Shown: one piece after another, positions 1 to 7,812 of the stretch | Layout of the letters: each line of letters starts with the position of its first letter | Position numbering within the stretch: the stretch's first letter is position 1 | Source of the DNA: UBA1952 sp965246855 | GTDB lineage: Bacteria > Bacteroidota > Bacteroidia > Chitinophagales > Chitinophagaceae | Direction: 5' to 3' | Assembly (NCBI GenBank): GCA_965246855.1 | Contig: CBDFFP010000001.1 | Coordinates: 1 to 64,000, forward strand | Length of the DNA: 64,000 bases | Position numbers and translations under genes: made by a program | Notes under the pieces: generated by a model | Database searches by the model: none | Told to the model about the DNA's origin: nothing | What the model saw: the letters and a program-made list of their open reading frames with translations, nothing else

Positions 1-70
1 AAATGGCTTGCAGGAAGTGTTGGGAAGAGATTTTCTTTTGTTCTTTGCTTCCCCAAACCTTCGGGAACGA

Positions 71-105
71 AAACACCCGCCTCACTTAAAGCGAGACGGG
101 TGTTT
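71..105 (-). terminator. Terminator hairpin after the small membrane protein gene
   Basis: The arms AAACACCCG and CGGGTGTTT enclose a CTC/GAG extension. The hairpin lies just past the stop codon at 119 of the minus-strand gene, so it probably ends that transcript. Confidence 0.6.
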
Positions 106-118
106 CTAGCAAAAAAGC

Positions 119-364
119 CTATTCTTTTACAGGTGCGAGAATAAATGCAACGATTACAAACAAAATCCCCACCAGAATTAAGCTTGTGAATATTGCAAAC
201 TTGATAAGGCTAATTGAAACGGGCTCCTTTATCATTCTCATTCGTCTAATTTCTAACCAAGTAGCAAAACAATTACCTGCAATCCAAACCACGAAATAGA
301 GAAGCATACCGATAAACCCAACAAAGAGCATCATTTCGGCGGCCATTTCAGCTTGTAACAACAT
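119..364 (-). CDS. Small hypothetical membrane protein (81 aa)
   Basis: Not recognised as a named family. The start was placed at the ATG at 364 because the longer in-frame extension runs through the terminator hairpin at 375-406, which belongs to the gene upstream. The protein has two strongly hydrophobic stretches, about residues 8-27 (MMLFVGFIGMLLYFVVWIAG) and 52-76, separated by a basic loop (EIRRMRMIKE), which suggests two membrane helices. It lies downstream of the dihydrolipoamide dehydrogenase locus but behind that gene's terminator, so it is probably transcribed separately. No function can be assigned. Confidence 0.55.
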   Translation of the reverse strand: MLLQAEMAAEMMLFVGFIGMLLYFVVWIAGNCFATWLEIRRMRMIKEPVSISLIKFAIFTSLILVGILFVIVAFILAPVKE

Positions 365-374
365 GCCTAAAAGT

Positions 375-406
375 AAAAAAGCCCCGGAAATTTTCCGGGG
401 CTTTTC
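375..406 (-). terminator. Terminator after the lpd locus
   Basis: A near-perfect palindrome, AAAAGCCCCGGAAA facing TTTCCGGGGCTTTT, lies about 20 bases past the lpd stop codon (426-428). Its T-rich flanks suit both strands. Confidence 0.75.
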
Positions 407-425
407 TTTGAAAATCAGTTTCCTT

Positions 426-1917
426 CTACAGGTGAATCGCTTCGCCGAGCGCCACTTCAATCGCGTCTTTCACGCCTTCGCTCATGGTGGGGTGCGGGTG
501 GATGGCATTTTAAAATTTCATGCCCGGTCGTCTCCAGTTTGCGCGCCTGCAACTACCTCTGCAATCATCTCCGTCACGTTGGCGCCTATAAAGTGTGCGC
601 CCAGCCACTCGCCGTATTTGGCATCGTAAATCACTTTTACAAAGCCCTCCTTTGGCGCCTGCCGCAGCCGCCTTGCCAGAGGCTGAGAAAGGAAATTTGC
701 CGACCTTTAATATCGTAGCCCGCGCCTCGCGCGCTTTGGCTTTTCCGTCATATCCTACCGAGGCGATCTCCGGCGTGCAATAGGTACAGCCTGGAATGTT
801 GTTGTAATCAATCGCCTCTGGGTGGTGGCCCGCAATTGCCGGCTACGCATGGGTAATGGCTTCTACGCAAATAACCGCTTCTTTGGAAGCTACGTGGGCC
901 AGGGCCTGGCCTTTGCGTAACAGTCGCCGATGGCGTACACGCCATGCCACCGATGTGGTGCGGTAGGAATGGATCGGTGACGATTTTGCCTGCTCTCCGT
1001 TTTAACGCCGGCCTCTTCCAACCCGATATTTTCTATGTTGGACACTACGCCCACGGCAGATCAAAATCACGTCCGCCTCCAACGTAACCTTTTCACCGTC
1101 TTGCGGCCTTGATTTTTACGCTTGTGCACTGCCATTGGCGCCCTTGCCTTTTTCAACACCGCGTTACACGTTGGCGTTCACCATAATATCAATGCCGCGC
1201 TTTTTGCGGTAGCTTCTTTATCCAGCGCCTTGCTCACTGTCCTCATCCTCCATTCGGTACGATGCGCGGCAAAAACTCTACGATGGTAACCTTGGTGCCC
1301 ATGCTGTGCATAGACAGTAGGCAAACTCCACGCCGATAGCGCCAGAGCCTACCACAATCATCGCTCTCGGGCTTTTTCGGGCAGCACCATGGCTTTGCGG
1401 TAGCTCACCACTTTACCGCGTCGTTATCTATAGGCAAATTAGGCAGCTCTTTAGCGCCAGCGTCCACCGGTGGCTAGTAATGATGTTGCTTTGCTTCATA
1501 CACGGCGTCTGGTGCTGCCGTCTGCGGCCTTTTACGCTCCACCTTGCCTTTGCGTCTTTACCTATTTTACCATCAGCCAACGATGACGTCGATTTTATTC
1601 TTTCTTCATCAAGAACTGCACGCCCTTGCTCATGCTTGCCGGCTACGCTCGCGGCTGCGTTTTACCACCGCGCGGTAAAATCTTCTTTCGAAGCTCGCCG
1701 GCAATGTTGATGCCGTACTCTGCGGCATGGTGAGATGTATTGGAAAACCTGTGCCGATTTTAAGCAGCGCTTTGGTGGGGATGCAGCCCCAGTTGAGGCA
1801 CACGCCACCGAGCGATTCTTTTTCAATGATAGCCGTTTTGAGGCCCAGTTGCGAAGCGCGGATAGCCGCTACATAGCCGCCGGGGCCGCTGCCGATAACG
1901 ATGAGGTCGTATGCCAT
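426..1917 (-). pseudogene. lpdA: Dihydrolipoamide dehydrogenase (E3), reading frame broken by many indels
   Basis: E3 reoxidises dihydrolipoyl groups of 2-oxoacid dehydrogenase complexes with FAD and NAD+. The first ~53 codons from the ATG at 1917 are intact: the FAD-binding GSGPGGYVAA and the redox disulfide CLNWGCIPTKALLK. The C-terminal end (PTMSEGVKDAIEVALGEAIHL, stop 426-428) is also intact apart from one indel just before it. Between about 1760 and 500 the frame shifts repeatedly, at least a dozen times. In the changing frames one still reads conserved family pieces: KMSKGVQFLMKK, VGSGAIGVEFAY, YNNIPGCTYCTPEIASVG, EWLGAHFIGANVTEMIAEVV. Because those pieces are preserved while only single-base indels accumulate, a patch of poorly corrected sequence is as likely as, or likelier than, a true pseudogene. 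The identification is secure; its functional state is not. Confidence 0.85.
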
Positions 1918-1995
1918 AGGTGAAGTTCGTGGAGATGTTTTTAGGAAGAAGAAAGGGCTTTTAGAAGGCGTAGGAAAAGGCTTCTCAAAGCGCGG

Positions 1996-2003
1996 CAAAT
2001 GTA
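1996..2003 (-). promoter_or_regulatory. Candidate -7 box (TACATTTG) upstream of lpdA
   Basis: On the minus strand TACATTTG fits the Bacteroidota TAnnTTTG consensus, about 80 bases before the lpdA start at 1917. No clear -33 TTG was found at the expected spacing. Confidence 0.35.
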
Positions 2004-2028
2004 GGGGCTGCGCGACGTAAAAGAAGAA

Positions 2029-2053
2029 TGCACGACCCGAAAGAGGCCGTGCA
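2029..2053 (-). terminator. Terminator hairpin after the 74-aa protein gene
   Basis: TGCACG and CGTGCA arms with an additional CC/GG pair are followed on the minus strand by TTCTTCTTTTA. The hairpin lies 26 bases past the stop codon at 2079. Confidence 0.5.
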
Positions 2054-2078
2054 TTCAACAGAAAAGGCGCAGAAAAAA

Positions 2079-2303
2079 TCAGGACTCGGCGATGTGCTTG
2101 CGGCGCTCTGCGGTGCGCGAATGGTGGCGGTTGGAGCCGAGATAATGGTTGGCGAATTTGCCCAGATTCTCGTCCACTTTTTTCATGCGGGAGGAGCGCT
2201 TTCCGCTCGAAAGCTCCTGAATCAGTTTCATAGCAGGACGATAAAGCAAAGCAGTTGCACCGGCCACAAAAGCCAGCAGACCTACGGTTTTGGAAGTTCT
2301 CAT
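2079..2303 (-). CDS. Small basic protein with one N-terminal membrane helix (74 aa)
   Basis: Not recognised as a named family. The sequence starts MRTSKTVGLLAFVAGATALL, which gives one probable membrane helix at about residues 7-21. A strongly basic, presumably cytoplasmic tail follows with SGKRSSRMKK and a His/Arg-rich end (NRHHSRTAERRKH). It has its own terminator-like hairpin downstream and is flanked by genes on the same strand, which supports it as a real small gene. The resemblance to short 'YtxH-like' membrane proteins is only in general shape, and no function is assigned. Confidence 0.5.
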   Translation of the reverse strand: MRTSKTVGLLAFVAGATALLYRPAMKLIQELSSGKRSSRMKKVDENLGKFANHYLGSNRHHSRTAERRKHIAES

Positions 2304-2368
2304 ACAGAAATCGGAATTAAAAGGTTTCGGGAAAGATTGTTTTTGGACGAAGAAAAAACCGGGCCATG

Positions 2369-2393
2369 CTTCTGTCCATTCATGAGACAGAAG
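2369..2393 (-). terminator. Hairpin directly after the APC permease stop codon
   Basis: CTTCTGTC and GACAGAAG form an 8-bp perfect stem with a 9-base loop immediately after the stop at 2394. A T6 run follows about 10 bases later on the minus strand, so this is a loose terminator. Confidence 0.45.
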
Positions 2394-3895
2394 CTAGAGT
2401 TTCCCTTCGGCCCGCAGCTTCCGAAGCTTGCTGTGTTTTATACTGTAAGTGTAGTACACAATCAATCCCAGCGCCAGCCAGCCACCGAGCCGCAGCCAGT
2501 TCGTCCAGCCCAATCCTAAAATCATGGCCAGACAGACAAGAATGCCCAAAATCGGTACGAGCGGCACAAGCGGGGTGCGAAATTTCCGGGGCATATCGGG
2601 TTCTTTTTTGCGCAGGATAATCACCGCCAGACACACCAGAATAAAGGCGAAGAGCGTTCCGATACTCGTCATGTCCCCTACAATATCACCCGGCACGAAA
2701 GCGGCAAAAAGTCCCACAAGCACAAGGATAATCAGGTTGGCTTTGTACGGCGTTTGGAAGCGTGGATGCAACTGGCTGAAAACCGTTGGCATCAGTCCGT
2801 CGCGGCTCATGGAATAAAACACGCGGCTTTGTCCCAAGAGCATCACCAGAATAACGGACGTGAAGCCTGCGAGAATCGCCACCGTTACCAGTTTTCCCAG
2901 CCACTCATAACCCGGCATAAACTCACTGATAGCCGCTGCAACAGACGCTTCTTTACCGTCGTGCGGAAAAATTCTACGGGAGCCATGCCCGTGAGGACGT
3001 GCGAAAACAGGATGTAGAGAATCGTGCAAACCACCAGCGAGCCGAGGATACCAATGGGCATATCACGCTTCGGATTTTTGGTTTCCTGCGCGGCGGTACT
3101 TACCGCATCAAAGCCGATAAATGCGAAGAACACCACGCCTGCCGCGCCCAGAATCCCCATGATGCCACCGTAGCTGTGAGAAATGCCTTGGTGGTCGGTG
3201 TAGATGGCCGGCTCCGGGATGTAGGGAATGTGGTTTTGGGGCTGAATAAACTGCCAGCCCAGCGCAATGAGCAGCAACACAATACCCACTTTCACCACCA
3301 CGAAAATGTTGTTCACCACCGCCGACTCGTGAATGCCGCGAATGAGCAAAAGGCTCATCAACGCCACAATACCGAGCGCGGGAATGTTCATCATCCCGTG
3401 CTGTACCATGCCTGCTGCGTCGGGAATGCTGTGTTCAAACGGACTGTGGCTCCATTGGTAGGGAATGGGCGAAACGTGCAAAACGTGCGTCAGAAAATGG
3501 TTTAGGTATTCGCTCCATGCGATGCCCACCGTTGCCGCGCCCACCGCATATTCCAGCATCAAATCCCAGCCGATAATCCACGCCAGCATCTCCCCCATCG
3601 TGGCATAGGTATAGGTGTAGGCCGAGCCGGAAATGGGAATAGAAGAAGAAAGCTCGGCGTAGCACAGTCCGGCAAAAGCGCAGCCAATAGCGGCCACAAT
3701 AAAGCCGAGCGTTACCGAAGGCCCGGCGTTTTGCGCGGCGGCGGCGGCGGTGCGCACAAACAAGCCCGCGCCGATAATAGCGCCCACACCGAGGGCTACA
3801 AGAGCACCTGCACCAAGCGTGCGTTTGAGTGTTTTTTCAGAAGAGTCGGCTTCTTCCAGAAGATGTGCGAGTGGCTTTTTGAGAAAAGAACCCAT
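2394..3895 (-). CDS. APC-family amino acid permease, one-base frameshift
   Basis: A secondary transporter of the amino acid-polyamine-organocation superfamily, acting in the inner membrane. The ATG at 3895 gives MGSFLKKPLAHLLEE followed by the TM1 glycine motif GVGAIIGAGLFVRTAAAA. About a dozen hydrophobic segments follow, and a typical mid-region (GFDAVSTAAQETKNPKRDMPIGI) and LLGQSRVFYSMSRDGLMP are present. The span is 1502 bases, one short of a multiple of three. The frame breaks at the A5 run at 2967-2971: adding one base joins ...GMAPVEFF to PHDGKEASVAAAISEFM without a gap, giving about 500 aa, normal for bacterial CAT-type permeases. Substrate cannot be told from sequence. The break is either a recent inactivation or a homopolymer error. 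Confidence 0.85.
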
Positions 3896-4006
3896 GAGGT
3901 AGAAAAGAGAAAGGAGTGCCCAAACTAAGCCACAATCGGCGGGCAGCAAAAAACGGCGCGCTTTCCCCAAAAATCCATCTCCCGAAACTGCCGTAAGTTT
4001 ACCGCC

Positions 4007-4765
4007 ATGACCCGCTTTCAGGTATCTGCCGGACTCGTTGCCGTTTTGCTGTTTCTCTTTTCTTTTACCACCAAAGCCCAGCCGCAGCTGCCGGAAATGG
4101 TGAGCGCTTCCCAGAAAGGATTGGTGCTTCTCGGCTGGACCAGTCAATACGAAGGCATCAAGTCTATTGCGGTGCAGCGCTCCTCGGATTCGGTGTATAA
4201 TTTCACGACGGTTGGCTACGTAAAAAACCTGAAGAAAGGGCCGCAGGGTTTTATTGACGGCCACCCTGTGCCGGGCAAAAACTATTACCGCCTTTTCATC
4301 GCCTTCGCTTCCGACCTCACGTGGACGTCTAACCGCACGATGGTGGTAATGGACAGCGCGCAGATTCTGGCGGCGGGCGTGGTGCCTTCCAACGATTCTT
4401 TGCAACGCTATGTAGGGAAAACTTTACCCGCGCTGGCGCTTTTGAAAACAGATTCCGCTACCGGCAAAACGGGCACCATAAACATTCCCAAGATTGTACC
4501 TGCCGTGCCGGAAATCATTCCTTCGCCCTATGTGTTTACCAACCCGTTTACGGGCCACGTGAACATTGAGCTGCCCGATATTTTTCAGCATCAGTACGCC
4601 ATCAAATTCTACGACGGCACGGACAAGATGGTGCTGGATTTGCCGCGCGTGCCCGAATCTCCCGTTGTGCTGGACAAGCGCAATTTCCAGAAGAAAGGGA
4701 TTTTCCGCTTTGATATTTTGCGGGACAAAAAGGCTTGGGAGAAGGGGTATATATCGGTGTATTGA
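4007..4765 (+). CDS. Secreted hypothetical protein with C-terminal beta-rich domain
   Basis: A clear Sec signal peptide covers residues 1-25 (VAVLLFLFSFTTKAQ). The mature part resembles a fibronectin-like domain (LVLLGWTSQYEGIKSIAVQRSSD...YYRLFIAF). A second beta-rich module follows, containing YVFTNPFTGHVNIELPD and ending in KKGIFRFDILRDKKAWEKGYISVY. That layout recalls T9SS cargo, in which an N-P-(F)T/A-x-G-like turn opens the sorting domain, but the usual GxY(x)3 core is not convincing. It is therefore called secreted or surface-exposed with unknown role. It converges on scpA with only 16 bases between the stop codons. Confidence 0.7.
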   Translation: MTRFQVSAGLVAVLLFLFSFTTKAQPQLPEMVSASQKGLVLLGWTSQYEGIKSIAVQRSSDSVYNFTTVGYVKNLKKGPQGFIDGHPVPGKNYYRLFIAFASDLTWTSNRTMVVMDSAQILAAGVVPSNDSLQRYVGKTLPALALLKTDSATGKTGTINIPKIVPAVPEIIPSPYVFTNPFTGHVNIELPDIFQHQYAIKFYDGTDKMVLDLPRVPESPVVLDKRNFQKKGIFRFDILRDKKAWEKGYISVY

Positions 4766-4781
4766 GAAAGGGAGTTTGCAA

Positions 4782-5567
4782 TTAAGAAGTCTCCCCTTCC
4801 GTTACCACTTCTTCTACTGCTTCCTCCCGCTTCTCGTTCCACACAATCGCAAAATCGTTGCGCACGTCGCCGGGAACGTCTAACAACAAATAGCGTTGCT
4901 GCGCCAATTCCAGCAAAGCCAGAAACGTAAAAATGGCCTGAATGCGGCTTTGGCAGGACGCAAAAAGCGCCTCAAACGAAACCTGCCGCTGCGTTTCCAA
5001 CTGCGTCAAAAGCCACGTCCGTTGCCCTTCCTGACTCCAGTTGTACTTCACTACCACGTGTTGCGGCTTGTTCATCCGTTCCTCAAAACGCTTCATCACG
5101 CGCTCTAAAGTCTGCACCAGGCGGAACATTGTTACCGTCTGGATTTCCGTTCCTTCGCTTTGAGCCTCACCGATTTGTGCCAACTCGGCGCGGGCAGCGG
5201 CGCGGTGAAAAAGCTGCGCGCGGGCAGCTTCCAACTGCGCCATTTCGGCACTCGCTTCTTTGTAGCGTTTGTATTTCAACAACTTGTCAATCAACTCCTG
5301 ACGCGGGTCAATCTCTACACCCGTTGCGTCCACTTCGCGGCGCGGCAAAAGCGTCCGCGCCTTGATGCGCATCAGCGTGGAGACAAACAAAATAAACTCC
5401 GACGCGAGGTCAATATTCAGCGCCTCTAACTGCCGGATATACACCAGAAATTCTTCCGTAATCCGCGTAATCGGGATGTTGTAAATGTCCATTTCATCCC
5501 GCTCAATAAAGAACAAAAGCAGGTCAAAAGGCCCTTCAAACTGGGGAAGCTTTATCTCGTAGGTCAC
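4782..5567 (-). CDS. scpA: Segregation and condensation protein A
   Basis: ScpA is the kleisin of the SMC-ScpAB condensin-like complex and bridges SMC heads during chromosome organisation. The N-terminus is diagnostic: FEGPFDLLLFFIERDEMDIYNIPI at residues 10-33, followed by the helical LASEFILFVSTLMRIKARTLLPR at about 55-77. The C-terminal winged-helix part (LVVKYNW...VSFEALFASCQSRIQAIFTFLALLELAQQR) would contact SMC. The length of 261 aa is normal. No scpB or smc is in the window. The gene follows gldB on the same strand, separated by an 86-bp heptameric repeat element. Confidence 0.93.
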   Translation of the reverse strand: MTYEIKLPQFEGPFDLLLFFIERDEMDIYNIPITRITEEFLVYIRQLEALNIDLASEFILFVSTLMRIKARTLLPRREVDATGVEIDPRQELIDKLLKYKRYKEASAEMAQLEAARAQLFHRAAARAELAQIGEAQSEGTEIQTVTMFRLVQTLERVMKRFEERMNKPQHVVVKYNWSQEGQRTWLLTQLETQRQVSFEALFASCQSRIQAIFTFLALLELAQQRYLLLDVPGDVRNDFAIVWNEKREEAVEEVVTEGETS

Positions 5568-5571
5568 GATT

Positions 5572-5657
5572 CAATGAAAAATGAGTAATGAAAAATGAAA
5601 AATGAACAGTGAATACAGCAGGAGCGCATTATTCATTGTTCATTATCAGTTATTCAT
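5572..5657. repeat. Heptameric (7-bp) repeat element, ATG half and CAT half
   Basis: ATG triplets recur every 7 bases at 5574, 5581, 5588, 5595 and 5602 (GTG at 5609). In the second half CAT recurs at 5627, 5634, 5641 and 5655, with a degenerate unit at 5648. The halves are inverted relative to each other and could fold into a long imperfect hairpin. The gldB stop codon (TAA, 5657-5659) overlaps the last CAT unit, so the element begins exactly where that gene ends. Confidence 0.8.
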
Positions 5658-6682
5658 TATCTTGGTTTATACCCGCTTTCTTCCAACACCTTCTGTCCGC
5701 TTTTCGGTTGCAACGCTTCGGCGAGCGGCAGGTCTTTGTGCTTGTCCATCCACGCCGAAAAAATGCGAAAGCCAATCCACGAGCCGGTATTTCCGGGGGC
5801 TTCCGGGGAGACGCTGATATTCATATCGCGCGGGCCGTCGGTAACGAAGCGCACCGTGCGCAACAGATTGGTTTCGTGCAAAAGCTTGTTTTGAATGTAG
5901 AAATGATAGACGTTGGTTTCATTCGCTTCCAGCCACTTTAACTGCGCCGTCGTGTATCCCAGCCGGAGGCTGTCGGGCGTTTGGGGAAGCACTTTTTTTA
6001 GGAAATAAAGCTCCTGCCCGCGCTGCACCATCAGGTCTAAAAGCGTGTGGTTTTCGGGGTCAAAAGGATGGCGGTCGCGGTGCAGGGCAATCATCATATC
6101 CACTGGAATGAAAGGCGGCGACAGGCGGCGAAGCATGTAATCCGGGATTTCCACTGAGCGGTAGAAAGGATAGCTTTCCCCCAGATACATATCCAGTCCC
6201 ACGCCCAACAGGTCGCCATAGGTAATGGCGCTGTAGCGGCTGAGGTTGGAGGTAAAAAAGGTAAGCGGACGCTTTTCCGGCGCATCGGGATAGTAATGGC
6301 GATAGTAGCGGTAGGCTTCTAAAATCCCTTTTTCCGCCTCTTTGGTATCGGGGAAATGGCGCGCAACGGTGTCAAAAAGGCCGCGATAATCTTTTTGGGT
6401 GAGCAGGGGACGAACGCCTTCGCGCACGGGCAGCGCCGTATCGGCAAAATTTCCGCGAACGCCAAAGCCCAGCAGCGTATCTAAGTAGAAGTTGAGAAAA
6501 TCGGGATATTTGGCTTGGAGCGTTTGCAGACTCGCTCCCATTTTGGCCGTGTCCATCGCCGCAAAATCGCGGTCAAAGCGGCGCGCAGGCAGTTCCACTT
6601 CTACGGCAGAAACATCGGGCGCGCTTTCGCCGCCGCAGGAAGCGAGAAGCAAAAGGAGAATAATTTTGGAAAAGACTTTCAT
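5657..6682 (-). CDS. gldB: Gliding motility lipoprotein GldB
   Basis: GldB is an inner-membrane-anchored lipoprotein required for gliding and type IX secretion function in Flavobacterium. It is found across Bacteroidota, also in non-gliders. The ATG at 6682 was preferred because it yields a compact lipoprotein signal, MKVFSKIILLLLLASC, with lipid-attachment Cys16. Family-type blocks include ELPARRFDRDFAAMD, YRYYRHYYPDAPEK and GDLLGVGLDMYLG, and the C-terminal region with NMNISVSPEAPGNTGSWIGFRI is also typical. At 341 aa the length is as expected. Its presence agrees with the several T9SS-sorted proteins encoded in the window. Confidence 0.85.
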   Translation of the reverse strand: MKVFSKIILLLLLASCGGESAPDVSAVEVELPARRFDRDFAAMDTAKMGASLQTLQAKYPDFLNFYLDTLLGFGVRGNFADTALPVREGVRPLLTQKDYRGLFDTVARHFPDTKEAEKGILEAYRYYRHYYPDAPEKRPLTFFTSNLSRYSAITYGDLLGVGLDMYLGESYPFYRSVEIPDYMLRRLSPPFIPVDMMIALHRDRHPFDPENHTLLDLMVQRGQELYFLKKVLPQTPDSLRLGYTTAQLKWLEANETNVYHFYIQNKLLHETNLLRTVRFVTDGPRDMNISVSPEAPGNTGSWIGFRIFSAWMDKHKDLPLAEALQPKSGQKVLEESGYKPR

Positions 6683-6711
6683 GGAGCGGAAGGCGCGAAA
6701 ATACGGCTCTG

Positions 6712-6719
6712 TATATTTG
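6712..6719 (+). promoter_or_regulatory. Candidate -7 box TATATTTG
   Basis: A perfect TAnnTTTG box lies 35 bases before the ATG at 6755, between the divergent gldB and the orphan gene. No clear -33 TTG was seen. Confidence 0.45.
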
Positions 6720-6754
6720 CGAATCACGCACTCACAATCTACTACTCTTTACCA

Positions 6755-7219
6755 ATGAATAAATTAAATCCCGAACAGTGGAGCATCTTGAAGCAATTCA
6801 TTCAAAAGTTCCTTCCACAACGCGGAAATAAGCGGAAGAACAGCGGCAATGAACTTGACTATGTTTCAATCACTTTAAACAGAGTATTTATTCAGCATTT
6901 TGGTTTCAATTTAGAACGTTACGAAGTCATTGATGCCTTTGAAGAATTGGGCTATCAAACATTTGAGAGAGAAGAAGAGATTGACTATGATGCCAAGACT
7001 TCACGTCCTGTCATTAATGGGACAAATAAGATAAAGAAAATAGGTGTTGGTAACAGGCTTGAAGCACCCTTCACGTTTATTGACATCAGTGCTAAAACGG
7101 TTAGGAATTTGATGAGGGCCACAGCCACCCTACCCGAGACTACGAACCCTCAAAAATCTTATGAGGTTGAGAAGTTGAAACGTGAGTTGGAAGGATTTAA
7201 GCAGTCATTGAAGAATTGA
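6755..7219 (+). CDS. AT-rich orphan hypothetical protein (154 aa)
   Basis: Not recognised. The start MNKLNPEQWSILKQFIQ follows a good -7 box. The protein is hydrophilic and mostly helical. The N-terminal ~75 residues have the look of a small helix-rich or winged-helix fold (LDYVSITLNRVFIQHFGFNLERYEVIDAFEELGYQ). A middle segment (FTFIDISAKTVRNLMRAT) and a C-terminal coiled-coil-like helix (YEVEKLKRELEGFKQSL) follow. Base composition is much lower in GC than its neighbours: one 60-base line at 6901 has 22 G+C (37%). This, with its isolation between gldB and a repeat block, suggests horizontal acquisition. No partner genes are visible. Confidence 0.6.
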   Translation: MNKLNPEQWSILKQFIQKFLPQRGNKRKNSGNELDYVSITLNRVFIQHFGFNLERYEVIDAFEELGYQTFEREEEIDYDAKTSRPVINGTNKIKKIGVGNRLEAPFTFIDISAKTVRNLMRATATLPETTNPQKSYEVEKLKRELEGFKQSLKN

Positions 7220-7230
7220 TCCCATTCAGC

Positions 7231-7270
7231 GAAGGCTGAGGCGTGAGGAATACGCGCTGCGACTTCGTCG
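7231..7270 (+). repeat. Left copy of a ~40-bp degenerate inverted repeat
   Basis: The stretch containing GCGACTTCGTCG is matched in inverted orientation at 7683-7733 (CGACGAAGTCGCCACGCGC). Together they bracket the 21-bp tandem array at 7344-7553. Confidence 0.45.
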
Positions 7271-7343
7271 CCCCGGCCTGCTAGTCTTCAGAACACGAAC
7301 AAAAAAAGAGTTGGCCCCACCCGCAACCCCTTTTTCTGCCTCC

Positions 7344-7553
7344 TGCGCCCGCCTCATTTGCCCGTGCGCTCGCTACTTTTACCCATGCGTTCGCTTCATT
7401 TATCCATGCGCTCACAAGTTTTACCCATGCGTTCGCTTCATTTATCCGTGCGCTCGCAAGTTTTACCCATGCGTTCGCCCCAATCATCCGTGCGCCCACA
7501 AAAATTAACCATGCGTGCGCTTCATTTGCTCGTGCGCCCGCCCCAACTACTCG
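7344..7553. repeat. Tandem array A: ten 21-bp units
   Basis: Units start TGCG at 7344, 7365, 7386, 7407, 7428, 7449, 7470, 7491, 7512 and 7533 without any length change. Two versions alternate: TGCGCTCGCAAGTTTTACCC (plus one base) and TGCGTTCGCTTCATTTATCC (plus one base), so there is a 42-bp higher-order unit. Because 21 is a multiple of three, short reading frames run through it on both strands; they are not taken as genes. The array lies 260 bp before nadE. Confidence 0.9.
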
Positions 7554-7628
7554 TTTTATTTCCCCACATAAAAGTATTCCCTACTTTATTTGCCTTTAAC
7601 GTCCGAAACTGCATCCCCGCCATTGGCA

Positions 7629-7645
7629 GGGCAGTCTTCAGACTG
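7629..7645. repeat. Short perfect hairpin GCAGTC/GACTGC
   Basis: GCAGTC TTCA GACTGC lies between array A and the right flanking repeat. It could be a small stem in the leader region of nadE, but its role is unknown. Confidence 0.35.
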
Positions 7646-7682
7646 CAATTTGAGAAAGGCAGCCCAAAGCTGCTAACCGAAC

Positions 7683-7733
7683 CGACGAAGTCGCCACGCG
7701 CATTTCCCCGCGCTTCAGGCTTTGCCGAACACC
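7683..7733 (-). repeat. Right copy of the degenerate inverted repeat
   Basis: It is the reverse-complement partner of 7231-7270 and shares the CGACGAAGTCGC core and flanking GCGC/CTTCAGGC words. Such bracketing resembles a decayed MITE-like element, though no terminal duplication was recognised. Confidence 0.4.
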
Positions 7734-7812
7734 ACAGAGAAACAACTTCGGCAAGCGCCTCGCGCCCAATTTTTACACCCGCTTTCTCAAAAGCCGCCTC
7801 TTTCTTCGCGTC

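Noticed and set aside
7281..7508. Short reading frames through the 21-bp array A
   Set aside because: They arise because 21 is a multiple of three; both strands and several frames are open, and no start context or homology supports them.
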